From: Achromobacter animicus
GTDB taxonomy: Bacteria > Pseudomonadota > Gammaproteobacteria > Burkholderiales > Burkholderiaceae_B
Direction: 5' to 3'
NCBI RefSeq assembly: GCF_902859585.1
Contig: NZ_CADIJM010000001.1
Location: 124,001-188,000, forward strand
DNA length: 64,000 bases
Shown: in pieces, positions 9,764 through 18,582 of the stretch
Numbering within the stretch: the first letter of the stretch is position 1
Layout of the letters: each line of letters begins with the position of its first letter
Translations under genes and position numbers: made by a program
Notes under the pieces: generated by a model
What the model was told of the DNA's origin: nothing
The model's input: the letters and a program-made list of their open reading frames with translations, nothing else
The model's database searches: none

Positions 9764-10816
9764 CTACACCTTCACCCCGTGCTCCGCCAGACGTGCCAGA
9801 AAGCGCGGCCAGACCTCGGGATTGAGCAGACGCGCAGGCTTGCGCCCGGCGAGCATGTCCAGGATCTGCGTGGCCGACCCCTGCGCCACCTTGCAGCGGC
9901 CTTCGTGCGTGACGCCGCCCGTGTGGAAGGCGGCGGCCACGTCCGGACGCTGCAAAAGGCCGCTGCGCGGAGGCGGCGGTTCCACCTGCCACACGTCCAG
10001 GCCAGCACCCGCAATATGACCGGATTCCAGCGCCGCGAGCAGGGCGTCTTCGTCATGGATGCCGCCGCGTGCAGTGGAGACGAACAGCGCGTCGCGCTTC
10101 ATCCGGCGCAAGGCGGCGGCGTCGACCATCCCGCGCGTGACGGCGTTCAGCGGGCAGTGCAGGCTGACGATGTCTGCCTGTTCCAGCAGCGCATCAAACG
10201 AGACGGGCGCGGCGCCGCGTTCGGCGATCTGTGCGTCCGTCAGCAGCGGATCGTACGCAATGACCTTCAGGCCGAAACCCGTTGCGATCCGCGCCACCCT
10301 GCGTCCGATCTCGCCGATGCCCACGATGCCGATGACGCGGCCTTCGATCTCGTGACCCATCAGGGCCTCGCGGCTGACGGCGGTGCCCGCGCGCAGTGCG
10401 GCTTCCGATTCGCTCAGCCGCTTGACCAGCGACAGCAGCAGGGCAAAGGTCATTTCGGCGACCGACGCGGCATTGGCGCCGGCCTGGTTGACGACCGCCA
10501 CGCCCGCGCGGGTGCATGCGGCCACATCCACCGTGTCGTAGCCCGCGCCGCCCGACGACACGCACAGCAACTGCGGGCAATGGGCCAACAGGTCCGCCGA
10601 CACCTGCCACCGCGCCGGGACCTCGTCTTTCGCCGCACTGACGTGGTAAGCATGCGCGCCGGCCAGGCCGGCCGCCGTCACGGCGTCGCCGCCGGCCGGC
10701 AGCACGCGCAGGTCCAGCGTGCCGTCCCGCGCAATCGTCTCGTCGAACACCGGATCGATCCACAGATCCAGGCGCGCGACGCGCAGTTCGGGCCTGCTGA
10801 CTGCCGCATCGCTCAT
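9764..10816 (-). CDS. D-isomer-specific 2-hydroxyacid dehydrogenase
   Basis: 350 aa cytoplasmic NAD(P)-dependent oxidoreductase interconverting 2-oxo and D-2-hydroxy acids. The Rossmann motif GIVGIGEIGRRVA lies near residue 155. The catalytic Arg is in STARGG, the Glu in the GLDVWQVEP region and the His in AAFHTGGVTH. I chose the ATG at 10814-10816, 2 bp after the RraA-like gene's stop, rather than an upstream in-frame codon that would overlap it. The tight operon with an RraA/HMG-aldolase homologue and a Bug protein suggests catabolism of a hydroxylated or branched oxoacid. The exact substrate is unknown. Confidence 0.88.
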   Translation of the reverse strand: MSDAAVSRPELRVARLDLWIDPVFDETIARDGTLDLRVLPAGGDAVTAAGLAGAHAYHVSAAKDEVPARWQVSADLLAHCPQLLCVSSGGAGYDTVDVAACTRAGVAVVNQAGANAASVAEMTFALLLSLVKRLSESEAALRAGTAVSREALMGHEIEGRVIGIVGIGEIGRRVARIATGFGLKVIAYDPLLTDAQIAERGAAPVSFDALLEQADIVSLHCPLNAVTRGMVDAAALRRMKRDALFVSTARGGIHDEDALLAALESGHIAGAGLDVWQVEPPPPRSGLLQRPDVAAAFHTGGVTHEGRCKVAQGSATQILDMLAGRKPARLLNPEVWPRFLARLAEHGVKV

Positions 10817-10818
10817 GG

Positions 10819-11493
10819 TCAGACTCCCGTGCAGCCCAATGCGCGCAGACGGGCGTCGACCCACGACGTATCCAGCGTGCCGGCGGCAATGTCCGCCAGC
10901 ATCTTGGTTTCCACGTCGTGCTTGGCCGCTGCGGCCTCAAAAATGGCCTGCGCCTGCTCGTACGGCACGGCAAGCAGCCCGTCGTCGTCACCCAGGATCA
11001 GATCGCCCGGGGCGATGGTCATGCCGTCCAGCGCGACCACGCAGTTGATCTCGCCGGGGCCGTCCTTGTACGGGCCGCGGTGCGTGACGCCGGCTGCGTA
11101 GACGGGAAACGCGCTGCGGCGGATGGTGCCGCAGTCGCGGATGGCGCCGTTGATGATGATGCCCGCGATGCCGCGCGACTCGGCGTAGGTCGTCATGATC
11201 TCGCCGATGATCGCGTTGGTCAGGTCGCCGCCGGCATCGACCACGATGACGTCGCCCGGCTGCGCCAGGCTCAGCGCCTTGTGCACCAGCAGGTTGTCGC
11301 CGGGACGCGTGCGCACGGTCAGCGCGGGGCCGGCCAGCGGCGTGCCGTCGTGCATGGGCCGCAGGCGCGCGCCGCCGGCCGTCATGCGCGACATGCAGTC
11401 GCTGACGTTGGCGACCGGCACCCGGCGGAATTTATCGACCAGTTCCTTGCTGACCGCGCGCTGGCGGGCGTGGATTTCAAAACCTGTCATCAC
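10819..11493 (-). CDS. RraA-like protein, probable 4-hydroxy-4-methyl-2-oxoglutarate (CHA/HMG) aldolase family
   Basis: 224 aa. The fold motifs GDVIVVDAGGD and GIIINGAIRD (metal/substrate Arg-Asp pair) followed by FPVYAAG are those of class II pyruvate aldolases that split 4-hydroxy-4-methyl- or 4-carboxy-4-hydroxy-2-oxoadipate to pyruvate plus an oxoacid. RraA itself (an RNase E inhibitor) shares the fold, but metabolic neighbours favour an aldolase. The downstream dehydrogenase starts 2 bp after this gene. It could also be an oxaloacetate decarboxylase-like member. Confidence 0.8.
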   Translation of the reverse strand: MMTGFEIHARQRAVSKELVDKFRRVPVANVSDCMSRMTAGGARLRPMHDGTPLAGPALTVRTRPGDNLLVHKALSLAQPGDVIVVDAGGDLTNAIIGEIMTTYAESRGIAGIIINGAIRDCGTIRRSAFPVYAAGVTHRGPYKDGPGEINCVVALDGMTIAPGDLILGDDDGLLAVPYEQAQAIFEAAAAKHDVETKMLADIAAGTLDTSWVDARLRALGCTGV

Positions 11494-11526
11494 TGCTCCT
11501 GATAGCGGGATATGTACAAATCGGGT

Positions 11527-12492
11527 TCACTGCTTGGGAATGCCGGCTTCCTGCACGACTTTGCCGAAGGCGTCGTGGTCCGTGCGATGGCGGCGCGCCA
11601 GGTCTTCGGGCGAGCCCTTCAGCACGCTGTAGCCGGCGTCCTCTAGCTTCTTGATCAGTTCGGGGTTGGACTGCACCTTCTGCAGCTCGGTGTTCAGCGC
11701 GGCGATCACGTCATCGGGCGTCTTGCCCGGCGCCATCAGGCCCCACCAGATCGACTGGTTGATGGTCGGAAAACCGCTTTCAGGAAAGGTCGGCATGTCG
11801 GGCAGGGCGGGCGAACGCTCGCTCGCGACGACGCCCAGCGCGCGCACCTTGCCGCCGCGGATCTGCGGCAGCAGCGACGCGACGGAGCCCACGTAAATGT
11901 CGATCCGACCGCTGGCCAGGTCGGGGAACGCCTGGCTCCAACCGCGGTACGGCACATGCATCAATTCCATGTTGGCGGCCTTGCGCCACAAGTAGCCGGT
12001 CAGGTCGCCCGTGCCGCCGATGCCGGGAATGCCGAGCGAAACCTGGTTGGGGCGCGCCTGCGCGGCCTTGACGACGTCGGCGATGGTCTTGAACGGCGAA
12101 TCGGGCACCACGACGAAGACGCTGGGCGAAGACGCCACGGGGCCGACCGGCTTGAAGTCCTTGAAGGTGTCGTAGCTGAGCTTGCTGTAGAGCCAGGGGT
12201 TCAGCACGATGTTGTCGGTCTGCGCCATGACCAGCGTGTGGCCGTCGGGTTGAGCGCGCGCCGTGGCGTCCAGCGCCAGGTTGCCGCCCGCGCCGGGCTT
12301 GTTCTCGACGACGATGTTCCAACCGGCGTCCTGGCTGATGGCGCTGCCGATCATGCGCGTCAGGGTGTCGGTGCCGCCGCCGGGGGGAAACGGCGAGATC
12401 AGGGTGATGGGGGACTTGCCCAGGTCGGCGCCATGCGCGGCGGCGCAGCCCAGCACGAGCGTGGCGGCCAGCAGTTTCTTGAACAGTTTCAT
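11527..12492 (-). CDS. Bug-family (TctC-like) periplasmic binding protein
   Basis: 321 aa with a signal peptide (MKLFKKLLAATLVLGCAAAHG). The Bug hallmark PITLISPFPPGGGTDTLTR follows at the mature N-terminus, with VVENKPGAGG about 30 residues on. These proteins bind small carboxylates and may work with TctAB permeases encoded elsewhere. The ATG at 12490-12492 is preferred over an upstream GTG because AGGAAG lies 5 bp before it. It sits within the catabolic operon, so it probably captures the substrate that the dehydrogenase/aldolase pair degrades. No TctAB is encoded in this window. Confidence 0.88.
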   Translation of the reverse strand: MKLFKKLLAATLVLGCAAAHGADLGKSPITLISPFPPGGGTDTLTRMIGSAISQDAGWNIVVENKPGAGGNLALDATARAQPDGHTLVMAQTDNIVLNPWLYSKLSYDTFKDFKPVGPVASSPSVFVVVPDSPFKTIADVVKAAQARPNQVSLGIPGIGGTGDLTGYLWRKAANMELMHVPYRGWSQAFPDLASGRIDIYVGSVASLLPQIRGGKVRALGVVASERSPALPDMPTFPESGFPTINQSIWWGLMAPGKTPDDVIAALNTELQKVQSNPELIKKLEDAGYSVLKGSPEDLARRHRTDHDAFGKVVQEAGIPKQ

Positions 12493-12550
12493 TGTCTTCC
12501 TCACGAAGTGTTTGCAGATTCGGTCCGCGCTCTGTGGCGCGGTGGGGTTG

Positions 12551-13426
12551 TCAGGACTGGCGGGCCAGCGTGGTCAGCCAGGCCAGGCGCGCCTCGACGG
12601 TGTCGGGCGCCGGGGCTTCGCCCTTGGCGCGCGCGGCCTCGATGCCGCGGGTGGAGCGTGCAAAGAGCTGTTCGACGCCATCCAGGACCAGGGGCTCCAG
12701 GCCTGCTTCATGCAGCTGGTCGCGGGCCTCGCGCACTTCGGCCAGCCGGCGCGGTGCATGCAGCACGTGCGAACGCACGAACGAGTCCATGAACTCGGTC
12801 AATGGCGTGCGGTCGATGTCGGCCAGCACTTCGTACAGCGATTCGCGCAGACCCATGCGCTCGGCCGCCACCAGGCATTCGACGGCCAGGCTTTCCATGC
12901 CTTTGGTCATGATGCTGCGCAAGAGCTTCAGGCGCACCGCGTCGCCGGGTTTGCCTTCGATAATCCGGACCGTGGCGCCCGCGCTTTCGCCCAGCGCCGT
13001 CACCACGGCCGCGCCTTCGCCGGCGCATAACAGTGGCGTCTTTTCGGCGAGCAGAGCAATGGCGCCCATGATGGCCACGTCCATGAACGGGATGGCGCTC
13101 GCGGCAGCGGCGGCGGCTGCCTGCTGCATGTCGGGCGCGCTGGCGGTGGTGAAGTCCGCGTAGACGGCGCCGGTGCGCATGTGGGGAAAGGCTTGCGCGG
13201 CGACTTCCGCCGCGCTGTAGCCGTACACGGCCGAGACCACGACGTCGGCCTCGGCCAACCAGGCGCCCGGTTCGGCATGCAAGGCCGCGTCTGCGGCCTT
13301 GGCGCGATCCGCCATTTCTGCGTCCGAGCGCAGGTCGCAGATGCCGACGATGCGATGTCCTGCGGCGATCCAGGCCCGGGTGTAGCAGTGGCCGACCTCG
13401 CCGCATCCAATCAGTGCGATTTTCAT
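12551..13426 (-). CDS. NAD(P)-dependent oxidoreductase, 6-phosphogluconate/beta-hydroxyacid dehydrogenase family with DUF1932 C-terminus
   Basis: 291 aa. The N-terminal Rossmann fold begins directly (MKIALIGCGEVGHCY). The C-terminal helical DUF1932 domain carries the probable catalytic Lys in RLKLLRSIMTKGMES (about residue 188). Related enzymes oxidise 3-hydroxy acids or phosphorylated intermediates. I chose ATG 13424-13426 because the Rossmann strand starts there; upstream in-frame codons lack a ribosome site. It is the first gene of the leftward catabolic cluster (58 bp before the Bug gene). Confidence 0.82.
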   Translation of the reverse strand: MKIALIGCGEVGHCYTRAWIAAGHRIVGICDLRSDAEMADRAKAADAALHAEPGAWLAEADVVVSAVYGYSAAEVAAQAFPHMRTGAVYADFTTASAPDMQQAAAAAAASAIPFMDVAIMGAIALLAEKTPLLCAGEGAAVVTALGESAGATVRIIEGKPGDAVRLKLLRSIMTKGMESLAVECLVAAERMGLRESLYEVLADIDRTPLTEFMDSFVRSHVLHAPRRLAEVREARDQLHEAGLEPLVLDGVEQLFARSTRGIEAARAKGEAPAPDTVEARLAWLTTLARQS

Positions 13427-13764
13427 CTTAGAAACACATAAAAAAAACAATACGTGTTTATAGATCCGCGAATTGAGCGAGAAAAGGCCGCGTTTACCCT
13501 AGGATATGCGCCTTACTAGTACATTAAAAAAACAAATAGCGGCTCTTTGGTTTGGCATGACGGGGAGTGGCGGAGGCGGCATCGGGCGCAGCTGCAGCCC
13601 TCGATCCGCCCAGTCTGCCTGGAAGATCCACCCCGCGCACGATCGGCGTGCAGGCGCCCCCACCCGTCACAACCTGCAATGTTTCGCCCGCGGCGCGGCG
13701 TTATTGTCTGCAAGATGCATGTCGCGCCCGCCGGGTCGGCTGGAACACCAGAATGAGGCACACC
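13427..13764. other. 338-bp divergent intergenic region
   Basis: The region separates the leftward dehydrogenase cluster from the rightward PLP-enzyme gene. The first 110 bp are AT-rich with A-runs (13440-13450, 13526-13533), as expected for promoters; the remaining part is GC-rich. I see no convincing -35/-10 pair, no RNA gene and no supportable small ORF. Confidence 0.5.
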
Positions 13765-15048
13765 ATGACTTACTCGAGCTATCACAAGAAGGACATCTTC
13801 GGCCGCCCCTTGCATGCCGAAACGCAGATGATGTCCTATGGCTACGATCCCTATCTGTCCGAGGGGGCGGTCAAGCCGCCGGTGTTTCTGACGTCCACCT
13901 TCGCGTTCCGCACGGCCGAGGACGGCGCCGCGTTTTTTGATCTGGTGTCCGGCCGCAAGCCCTTGCCGCAGGGCGAGACGGCGGGGCTGGTGTACAGCCG
14001 GTTCAATCATCCCAATCTGGAGATCGTGGAAGATCGGCTGTCGCTGCTGGATGGCTCGCAGGATGCCGCCGTCACTTCCAGCGGCATGTCCGCGATCAGC
14101 GCGGTGCTCATGGCCTTTCTGCGGCCGGGCGACCAGCTGGTGCAGTCCGTGCCGCTCTATGGCGGCACCGAGACGCTGATCGGAAAGATCTTTCCGGAGT
14201 GGGGCGTGGGTTCGCATCCCGTGGCGGACGGGCTGTCGCCGCGCAACATGCGCACCGCGCTGGAAGAGGCCGCAGCCAAGGGGCCGGTAAAGCTTTTCTA
14301 TGTCGAAACGCCCGCCAATCCCACCAACGCGCTGTTCGACTTCGAGGCCATGAAGAACGAGCTGGATGCGTTCGAAACGCGTCACGGCTACCGGCCGATC
14401 TCGGTGTGCGACAACACGCTGCTCGGGCCGATCTTCCAGAAGCCGGCGGAGCACGGGGTGGATCTGTCGGTGTATTCGCTGACCAAGTATGTTGGCGGCC
14501 ATAGCGATCTGGTGGCGGGGGCGGTCACCGGCAGCAAGGAGCTCATCAAGAAAGTGCGCGCGATCCGCAGCGCCTTCGGGTCGCAACTGGATCCGCATTC
14601 GTGCTGGATGATCACGCGGTCAATGGAAACGGTGGTCCTGCGCATGAAGCAGGCGGCACGCACGGCAACCCGCGTGGCGGAATGGCTGGCGGGCAATCCG
14701 CACGAAAAGGTGCAGGTGTTCCACCCGGAACTGATCGCCGATCGCGCCTACCAGGAGGTGTACAAGCGGCAATGCACCGGGCCGGGTTCGACGTTCGCCT
14801 TCGTGCTGGACGGCGGCCGCGAGCGCGCCTTCCGCTTCATCAATGCGCTGCATCTGTTCCGTTCGGCCGTCAGCCTGGGCGGCACGGAGACGCTGGTGTG
14901 CCATCCGGCGTCGACCACGCATTCCGGCGTGCCCGCGGCGGAGCGTGATGCCGCGGGCGTGTCCGAAGGCCTGATCCGGGTGTCGATCGGCCTGGAGCAC
15001 GAGGAAGACCTGATCGCGGACATGGACCACGCATTCCGCAACGGCTGA
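13765..15048 (+). CDS. Cystathionine gamma-synthase/methionine gamma-lyase family PLP enzyme
   Basis: 427 aa type-I PLP enzyme. The Schiff-base Lys lies in VYSLTKYVGGHSD (about residue 240), after the PLP-binding VCDNTLLGP. SSGMSAISAVL and the FYVETPANPTN stretch are family hallmarks. It should act in gamma-elimination or gamma-replacement of sulfur amino acids such as cystathionine, O-acylhomoserine or methionine, but the specificity-determining residues do not allow one assignment. ATG 13765 is preferred to ATG 13753 because GAGG precedes it at proper spacing. It is monocistronic and convergent with the MFS gene. Confidence 0.85.
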   Translation: MTYSSYHKKDIFGRPLHAETQMMSYGYDPYLSEGAVKPPVFLTSTFAFRTAEDGAAFFDLVSGRKPLPQGETAGLVYSRFNHPNLEIVEDRLSLLDGSQDAAVTSSGMSAISAVLMAFLRPGDQLVQSVPLYGGTETLIGKIFPEWGVGSHPVADGLSPRNMRTALEEAAAKGPVKLFYVETPANPTNALFDFEAMKNELDAFETRHGYRPISVCDNTLLGPIFQKPAEHGVDLSVYSLTKYVGGHSDLVAGAVTGSKELIKKVRAIRSAFGSQLDPHSCWMITRSMETVVLRMKQAARTATRVAEWLAGNPHEKVQVFHPELIADRAYQEVYKRQCTGPGSTFAFVLDGGRERAFRFINALHLFRSAVSLGGTETLVCHPASTTHSGVPAAERDAAGVSEGLIRVSIGLEHEEDLIADMDHAFRNG

Positions 15049-15105
15049 TCGGTACAGGCAGTGCGCCCGCACGCAGGCAGACCGCTCCCGCCGCGTCCCG
15101 GGATT

Positions 15106-16626
15106 TCAGGCCGGCTGAATCGCCCGGCGGGCGCGGTTCAGCAGCACGAACGCGGCAGTGCCCAGCAGCATGATCGTGGCGGTGGCGATCACCGCCGCGT
15201 AGCCTGTCTCGAAGGCGCCACGTGCCATCTCGGTCAGCGTCGCCGCGAGCTCCGCGGGCAGGCTTTCGGCGACGACGAGCGCCTCGTCCAGGCTGTCACG
15301 TGCGGCGCCGGTCGCTGCCACCCCCTCGGGCACAGACAGCGACTGCGCATACACGCCCGACAGGATCGAACCCATCAGCGTCACGCCCAGCGCGCCGCCC
15401 AGTTCATATGAGACTTCCTCGATCGACGCCGCCATGCCGGCGCGTTCGGGCGTGGCGCTTTGCATGATGGTGCTGGAGGCGGCGGTCATGGTGGCGCCGA
15501 TGCCCAGTCCCAGCACGCACAGGCTGATCATCTGCGGGATCACCGCCGCATCGTAGGTCAGGAGGTACCCGCCCATACCCGCGCCTGACACCAGCAGCGA
15601 CAGAAACAGCATGCGCCGGCTGCCCACGCGCCCGAGCAGAAGACCCGCGAGCGGCCCGGCGACAAAGGCGGCCAGCGGCAGGGGCAGGATGAACAGCGCG
15701 GACTGGATCGGCGACATGCCCAGCACCAGTTGCAAGCGTTGGCTGAACACCAGCTCCATCCCCAGCAGTGCCGCGGCGGCAAACAAGGCGGCGGCCACGG
15801 CCGAACTGAAGGACGCGTTGCGGAAGATGGCGAAGTCGATCAGCGGATAGGGCCGCCGCCGCTGACGGCGCACGAAAACGGCCAGCATGGCGGCGCCCGC
15901 CGCGCAGGCCACGATGGCGTGTAGCCAGGACGGCGACGCACGCCCCAGTTCCTTGAGCGCATAGGCAGACAGGATCATGCCCGCCATCACCTGCAAGGAG
16001 CCGACCAGATCCCACGGCCGCGATGCGTCGGGCTGGCTAGCCGGGATGAACCTCCAGGCCAGCGGCAACGCCAGCAGCACGATGGGGACGTTGATGAGAA
16101 ACACCGAGCCCCACCAGAAATGCTCCAGCAGCAGGCCGCCCACGACGGGTCCGAGCGCGGCGCCGCCCGAGGCGACCGACGCCCAGACGCCAATGGCCAC
16201 GGCGCGCTCGCGCTCGTCGGCAAACGCCAGGCGCAGGATGGACAGCGTGGCGGGCATCATCATCGCCGCGCCCACACCCAGCAGCGCGCGGGCCGCGATC
16301 AGGATGACCGCGCCGGGCGAATAGGCGGCGGCGAGCGACGCCGCGCCGAATACGGCCAGCCCCATCATGAAAAGGCGCTTGTGGCCCAGCCGGTCGCCCA
16401 GCGTGCCCATGCCCAGCAACAGGCCGGACACGACCAACGCGTATACGTTCACGATCCACAGCTTGGCGGATGCGGTGACGCCCAGTTCGTGGGTGAGCCG
16501 GGGCAAGGCGGTGTAAAGGACCGTCATGTCGACGACGATCAGCAGCAAGGCGCTGGACACGATGGCCAGCACGAGCCAACGGCCGGGGGTGGCCGCGGCG
16601 ACAGCGTTCGAATGAGTCCGCTGCAT
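15106..16626 (-). CDS. MFS drug efflux transporter, DHA2 (14-TM) family, SmvA-like
   Basis: 506 aa integral membrane H+-antiporter with about 14 hydrophobic segments. Motif A GDRLGHKRL is near residue 80, and a motif-C-like SGGAALGPVVGG near 160 marks antiporters. The sequence resembles SmvA/QacA (methyl viologen and quaternary ammonium export) along its length, including the extracellular loop between the last two helices. The start at 16624-16626 has a strong AGGAG. A LysR gene is divergently transcribed 138 bp away and is the likely regulator. Drug profile is inferred only. Confidence 0.88.
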   Translation of the reverse strand: MQRTHSNAVAAATPGRWLVLAIVSSALLLIVVDMTVLYTALPRLTHELGVTASAKLWIVNVYALVVSGLLLGMGTLGDRLGHKRLFMMGLAVFGAASLAAAYSPGAVILIAARALLGVGAAMMMPATLSILRLAFADERERAVAIGVWASVASGGAALGPVVGGLLLEHFWWGSVFLINVPIVLLALPLAWRFIPASQPDASRPWDLVGSLQVMAGMILSAYALKELGRASPSWLHAIVACAAGAAMLAVFVRRQRRRPYPLIDFAIFRNASFSSAVAAALFAAAALLGMELVFSQRLQLVLGMSPIQSALFILPLPLAAFVAGPLAGLLLGRVGSRRMLFLSLLVSGAGMGGYLLTYDAAVIPQMISLCVLGLGIGATMTAASSTIMQSATPERAGMAASIEEVSYELGGALGVTLMGSILSGVYAQSLSVPEGVAATGAARDSLDEALVVAESLPAELAATLTEMARGAFETGYAAVIATATIMLLGTAAFVLLNRARRAIQPA

Positions 16627-16764
16627 GGTTCTACTCCTTTTGAAGACCGTGATTCCGGGGGCGGCGTGCGCGCTCGGGATCACGGGTTGGCATTATCCAT
16701 CTACATATCCGCCATAAAAAGTTGGATTGCATCTATAAAATCGATGGATTGAAAGGAGCTCACC
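16627..16764. promoter_or_regulatory. Divergent control region of the efflux pump and LysR regulator
   Basis: AT-rich between 16691 and 16755. ATCCATC (16695-16701) is repeated as its inverse GATGGAT (16743-16749), flanking a TATAAA at 16734-16739. The layout is consistent with LysR binding across both promoters. The exact operator is not resolved. Confidence 0.35.
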
Positions 16765-17637
16765 ATGCAATGGACCTTGGACCAACTACGGCAATTCGTG
16801 GCGGCGGCGGAGGCCGGCTCGTTCTCGGCGGCGGCGCGCCGCATCGGCCGCGCCCAGTCCGCGGTCAGTACGGCGGTGGGCCTGCTGGAGGCGGATCTGG
16901 GCGTGGAACTGTTTGACCGGTCGCGCCGCAACGCGGTGCTGACGCCGGCCGGCGAGGTGATGCTGCTGGAAGCGAAAGAACTACTGCGCCAGGCGGGCGG
17001 GCTGTCGCAGCGCGCGCTGGCGTTTGCCGGTGGCCAGGAGGCGCGACTGTCGATTGCGCTGGACGAAGCCTTGCCGTATCTGGTGCTAGGCGCGCTGGCG
17101 CTGGAACTGGCCGAGCGATTCCCGGCGCTTGAGCTGACGCAGTTGAACGGCACCGCGACCGAGGTTGCCGATTACGTGCGGCAGGGCCGGGCCAGCATCG
17201 CGTTCCACTTCGACCGGGGCGACCCCGGCAGCGACTTTGCGCACCGTTCGCTGGGCAACGTGGCGCAAGGGATCTTCGTGGCGTCTGGCCATCCGCTGGC
17301 TGCGCTGCCGCAGGTGTCGCGCGAAGACCTGGCGCGTCACCGCCAGCTTGTCATGCAGATGGAAGGCGTTGAGGACATGGTGCTCAGTCCCACAGTGTGG
17401 CGCACCGACAGCTTCTACAGCATCGCGGGCATGGTGGCCGACGGCCTGGGCTTTGCGATCCTGCCGCTGAATATCGCGGAATACGAGAGCTTCAGCACCA
17501 CGCTGACGCCGGTGCCGTGCGCGGAACTGGCCCTGCCGATGCTGTCCGTGCGGACGTTGTGGCTGCAAGGGGCCGTGTTGAACGAGACGGAACGCTGGCT
17601 TCAGCAGCGCATGGAGCAATTGCTGAGGGCGGGATAG
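16765..17637 (+). CDS. LysR-family transcriptional regulator
   Basis: 290 aa. The N-terminal HTH (residues 1-60: LRQFVAAAEAGSFSAAARR, then AQSAVSTAVGLLE) is followed by a periplasmic-binding-like effector domain (about 90-285). GAAAGGAG-like spacing precedes the ATG (AAAGGAGCTCACC). It is divergent from the SmvA-like pump gene, the classic arrangement for a LysR activator of its neighbour. Effector unknown, plausibly a cationic toxicant exported by the pump. Confidence 0.88.
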   Translation: MQWTLDQLRQFVAAAEAGSFSAAARRIGRAQSAVSTAVGLLEADLGVELFDRSRRNAVLTPAGEVMLLEAKELLRQAGGLSQRALAFAGGQEARLSIALDEALPYLVLGALALELAERFPALELTQLNGTATEVADYVRQGRASIAFHFDRGDPGSDFAHRSLGNVAQGIFVASGHPLAALPQVSREDLARHRQLVMQMEGVEDMVLSPTVWRTDSFYSIAGMVADGLGFAILPLNIAEYESFSTTLTPVPCAELALPMLSVRTLWLQGAVLNETERWLQQRMEQLLRAG

Positions 17638-17674
17638 CGCTGCGGAGCGGAAAGCGAGTCAGCTCAGCCGCGTC

Positions 17675-18361
17675 TCAGCTCAGCAGCGCGGCAACCAGAT
17701 CGCTGCCCGCCTGCCGGTCACCGCTGAAATCCAGCGCGGCCAGCACGTGTTCCAGGTGTTCGTCCATCAGGGCGCAGGCGCGATCGGCGTCGCCGGCGCG
17801 CGCCGCCTCGATGAAGGCGTGATGTTCGCGCGACGAGCAATTGGCGTCGTGGGAGCTTTGATACAGCACAGTGATTACCGCGCTGCGCGCCGACAATTCG
17901 CGCAGCATGCCGGTCAGCACCGAGTTGCCCACGGTTTCGGCAAGCAGGATGTGGAACTGGCTGAGCAACCGGTTTCTCGCCTGCACGTCGCCGCTTTCCA
18001 GGGCCCGGCGTTCCTCGGCCAGATGCGCATCGATGCGGCGGAAGTCGGCGGTATTGGCGCAGGCCACGAACTCCCGGGCCAATGCCGCTTCCAGGATGCG
18101 GCGCACGGCGTAGACCTCGCGCGCCTCGTTCGCGTCGGGCTTGCTGACGAAGGCGCCCTTGTCGGGAACGATGTTGATGAGCTTGTCCTTGGACAGCATC
18201 AGGAGCGCGGCGCGGATCTTGGTGCGGCTGACCTTGTAGACCCGGGCCAGGGCCTCCTCGCGCAGCCGGGTGCCGGGCGGAAGCTTGTGCGCCACGATGG
18301 CGGCGGACACTTCCTGGGCGATGTCGTCGGCGCTGGGGTCTGGCTGGACGTCCTGATTCAT
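17675..18361 (-). CDS. GntR-family transcriptional regulator (FCD domain)
   Basis: 228 aa. The N-terminal winged helix has LPPGTRLREEALARVYKVSRTK, and the C-terminal FCD domain holds His and Asp residues typical of metal-assisted acid binding (HILLAET, REHHAFIEA). I prefer ATG 18359-18361; a longer reading from an upstream TTG would run through the operator-like palindrome at 18432-18461. It lies downstream of and co-oriented with the beta-oxidation operon (221 bp gap), so it may be separately promoted and self-regulated. Confidence 0.85.
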   Translation of the reverse strand: MNQDVQPDPSADDIAQEVSAAIVAHKLPPGTRLREEALARVYKVSRTKIRAALLMLSKDKLINIVPDKGAFVSKPDANEAREVYAVRRILEAALAREFVACANTADFRRIDAHLAEERRALESGDVQARNRLLSQFHILLAETVGNSVLTGMLRELSARSAVITVLYQSSHDANCSSREHHAFIEAARAGDADRACALMDEHLEHVLAALDFSGDRQAGSDLVAALLS

Positions 18362-18431
18362 GAGGCGCGGCAGGGCTGCCGGTAGCGGGAAATCGTCGGG
18401 CAGCCAGTCTAACAAAAGGCGGCCGGGGCGG

Positions 18432-18461
18432 CAGACATTTCTTGCATACAAAATCTGTCTG
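18432..18461. promoter_or_regulatory. 30-bp inverted repeat, probable GntR operator
   Basis: Symmetric array: CAGACA (18432-18437), a 4-bp spacer, TTGCATACAA (18442-18451), a 4-bp spacer, TGTCTG (18456-18461). The outer arms are perfect complements and the centre is a near-palindrome of the TTGTATACAA kind bound by FCD-type GntR proteins. It begins 71 bp upstream of the GntR start, as expected for autoregulation. Confidence 0.55.
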
Positions 18462-18582
18462 CACGCTCCTTCCTAAGGGTGCGGGGCTGCGCGCGGCGCC
18501 GGGACCGGGGCAGCAGCGCCTGCCGGCCTGCCCCTGTCCTCCCGGCGTCCGTCCCACTTGCTCGTCCCGCCAGCTTGTCGCG

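Noticed and set aside
13506-13940. Possible small ORF before the PLP enzyme
   Set aside because: It lies out of frame over the true gene start and has no ribosome site or recognisable protein features.
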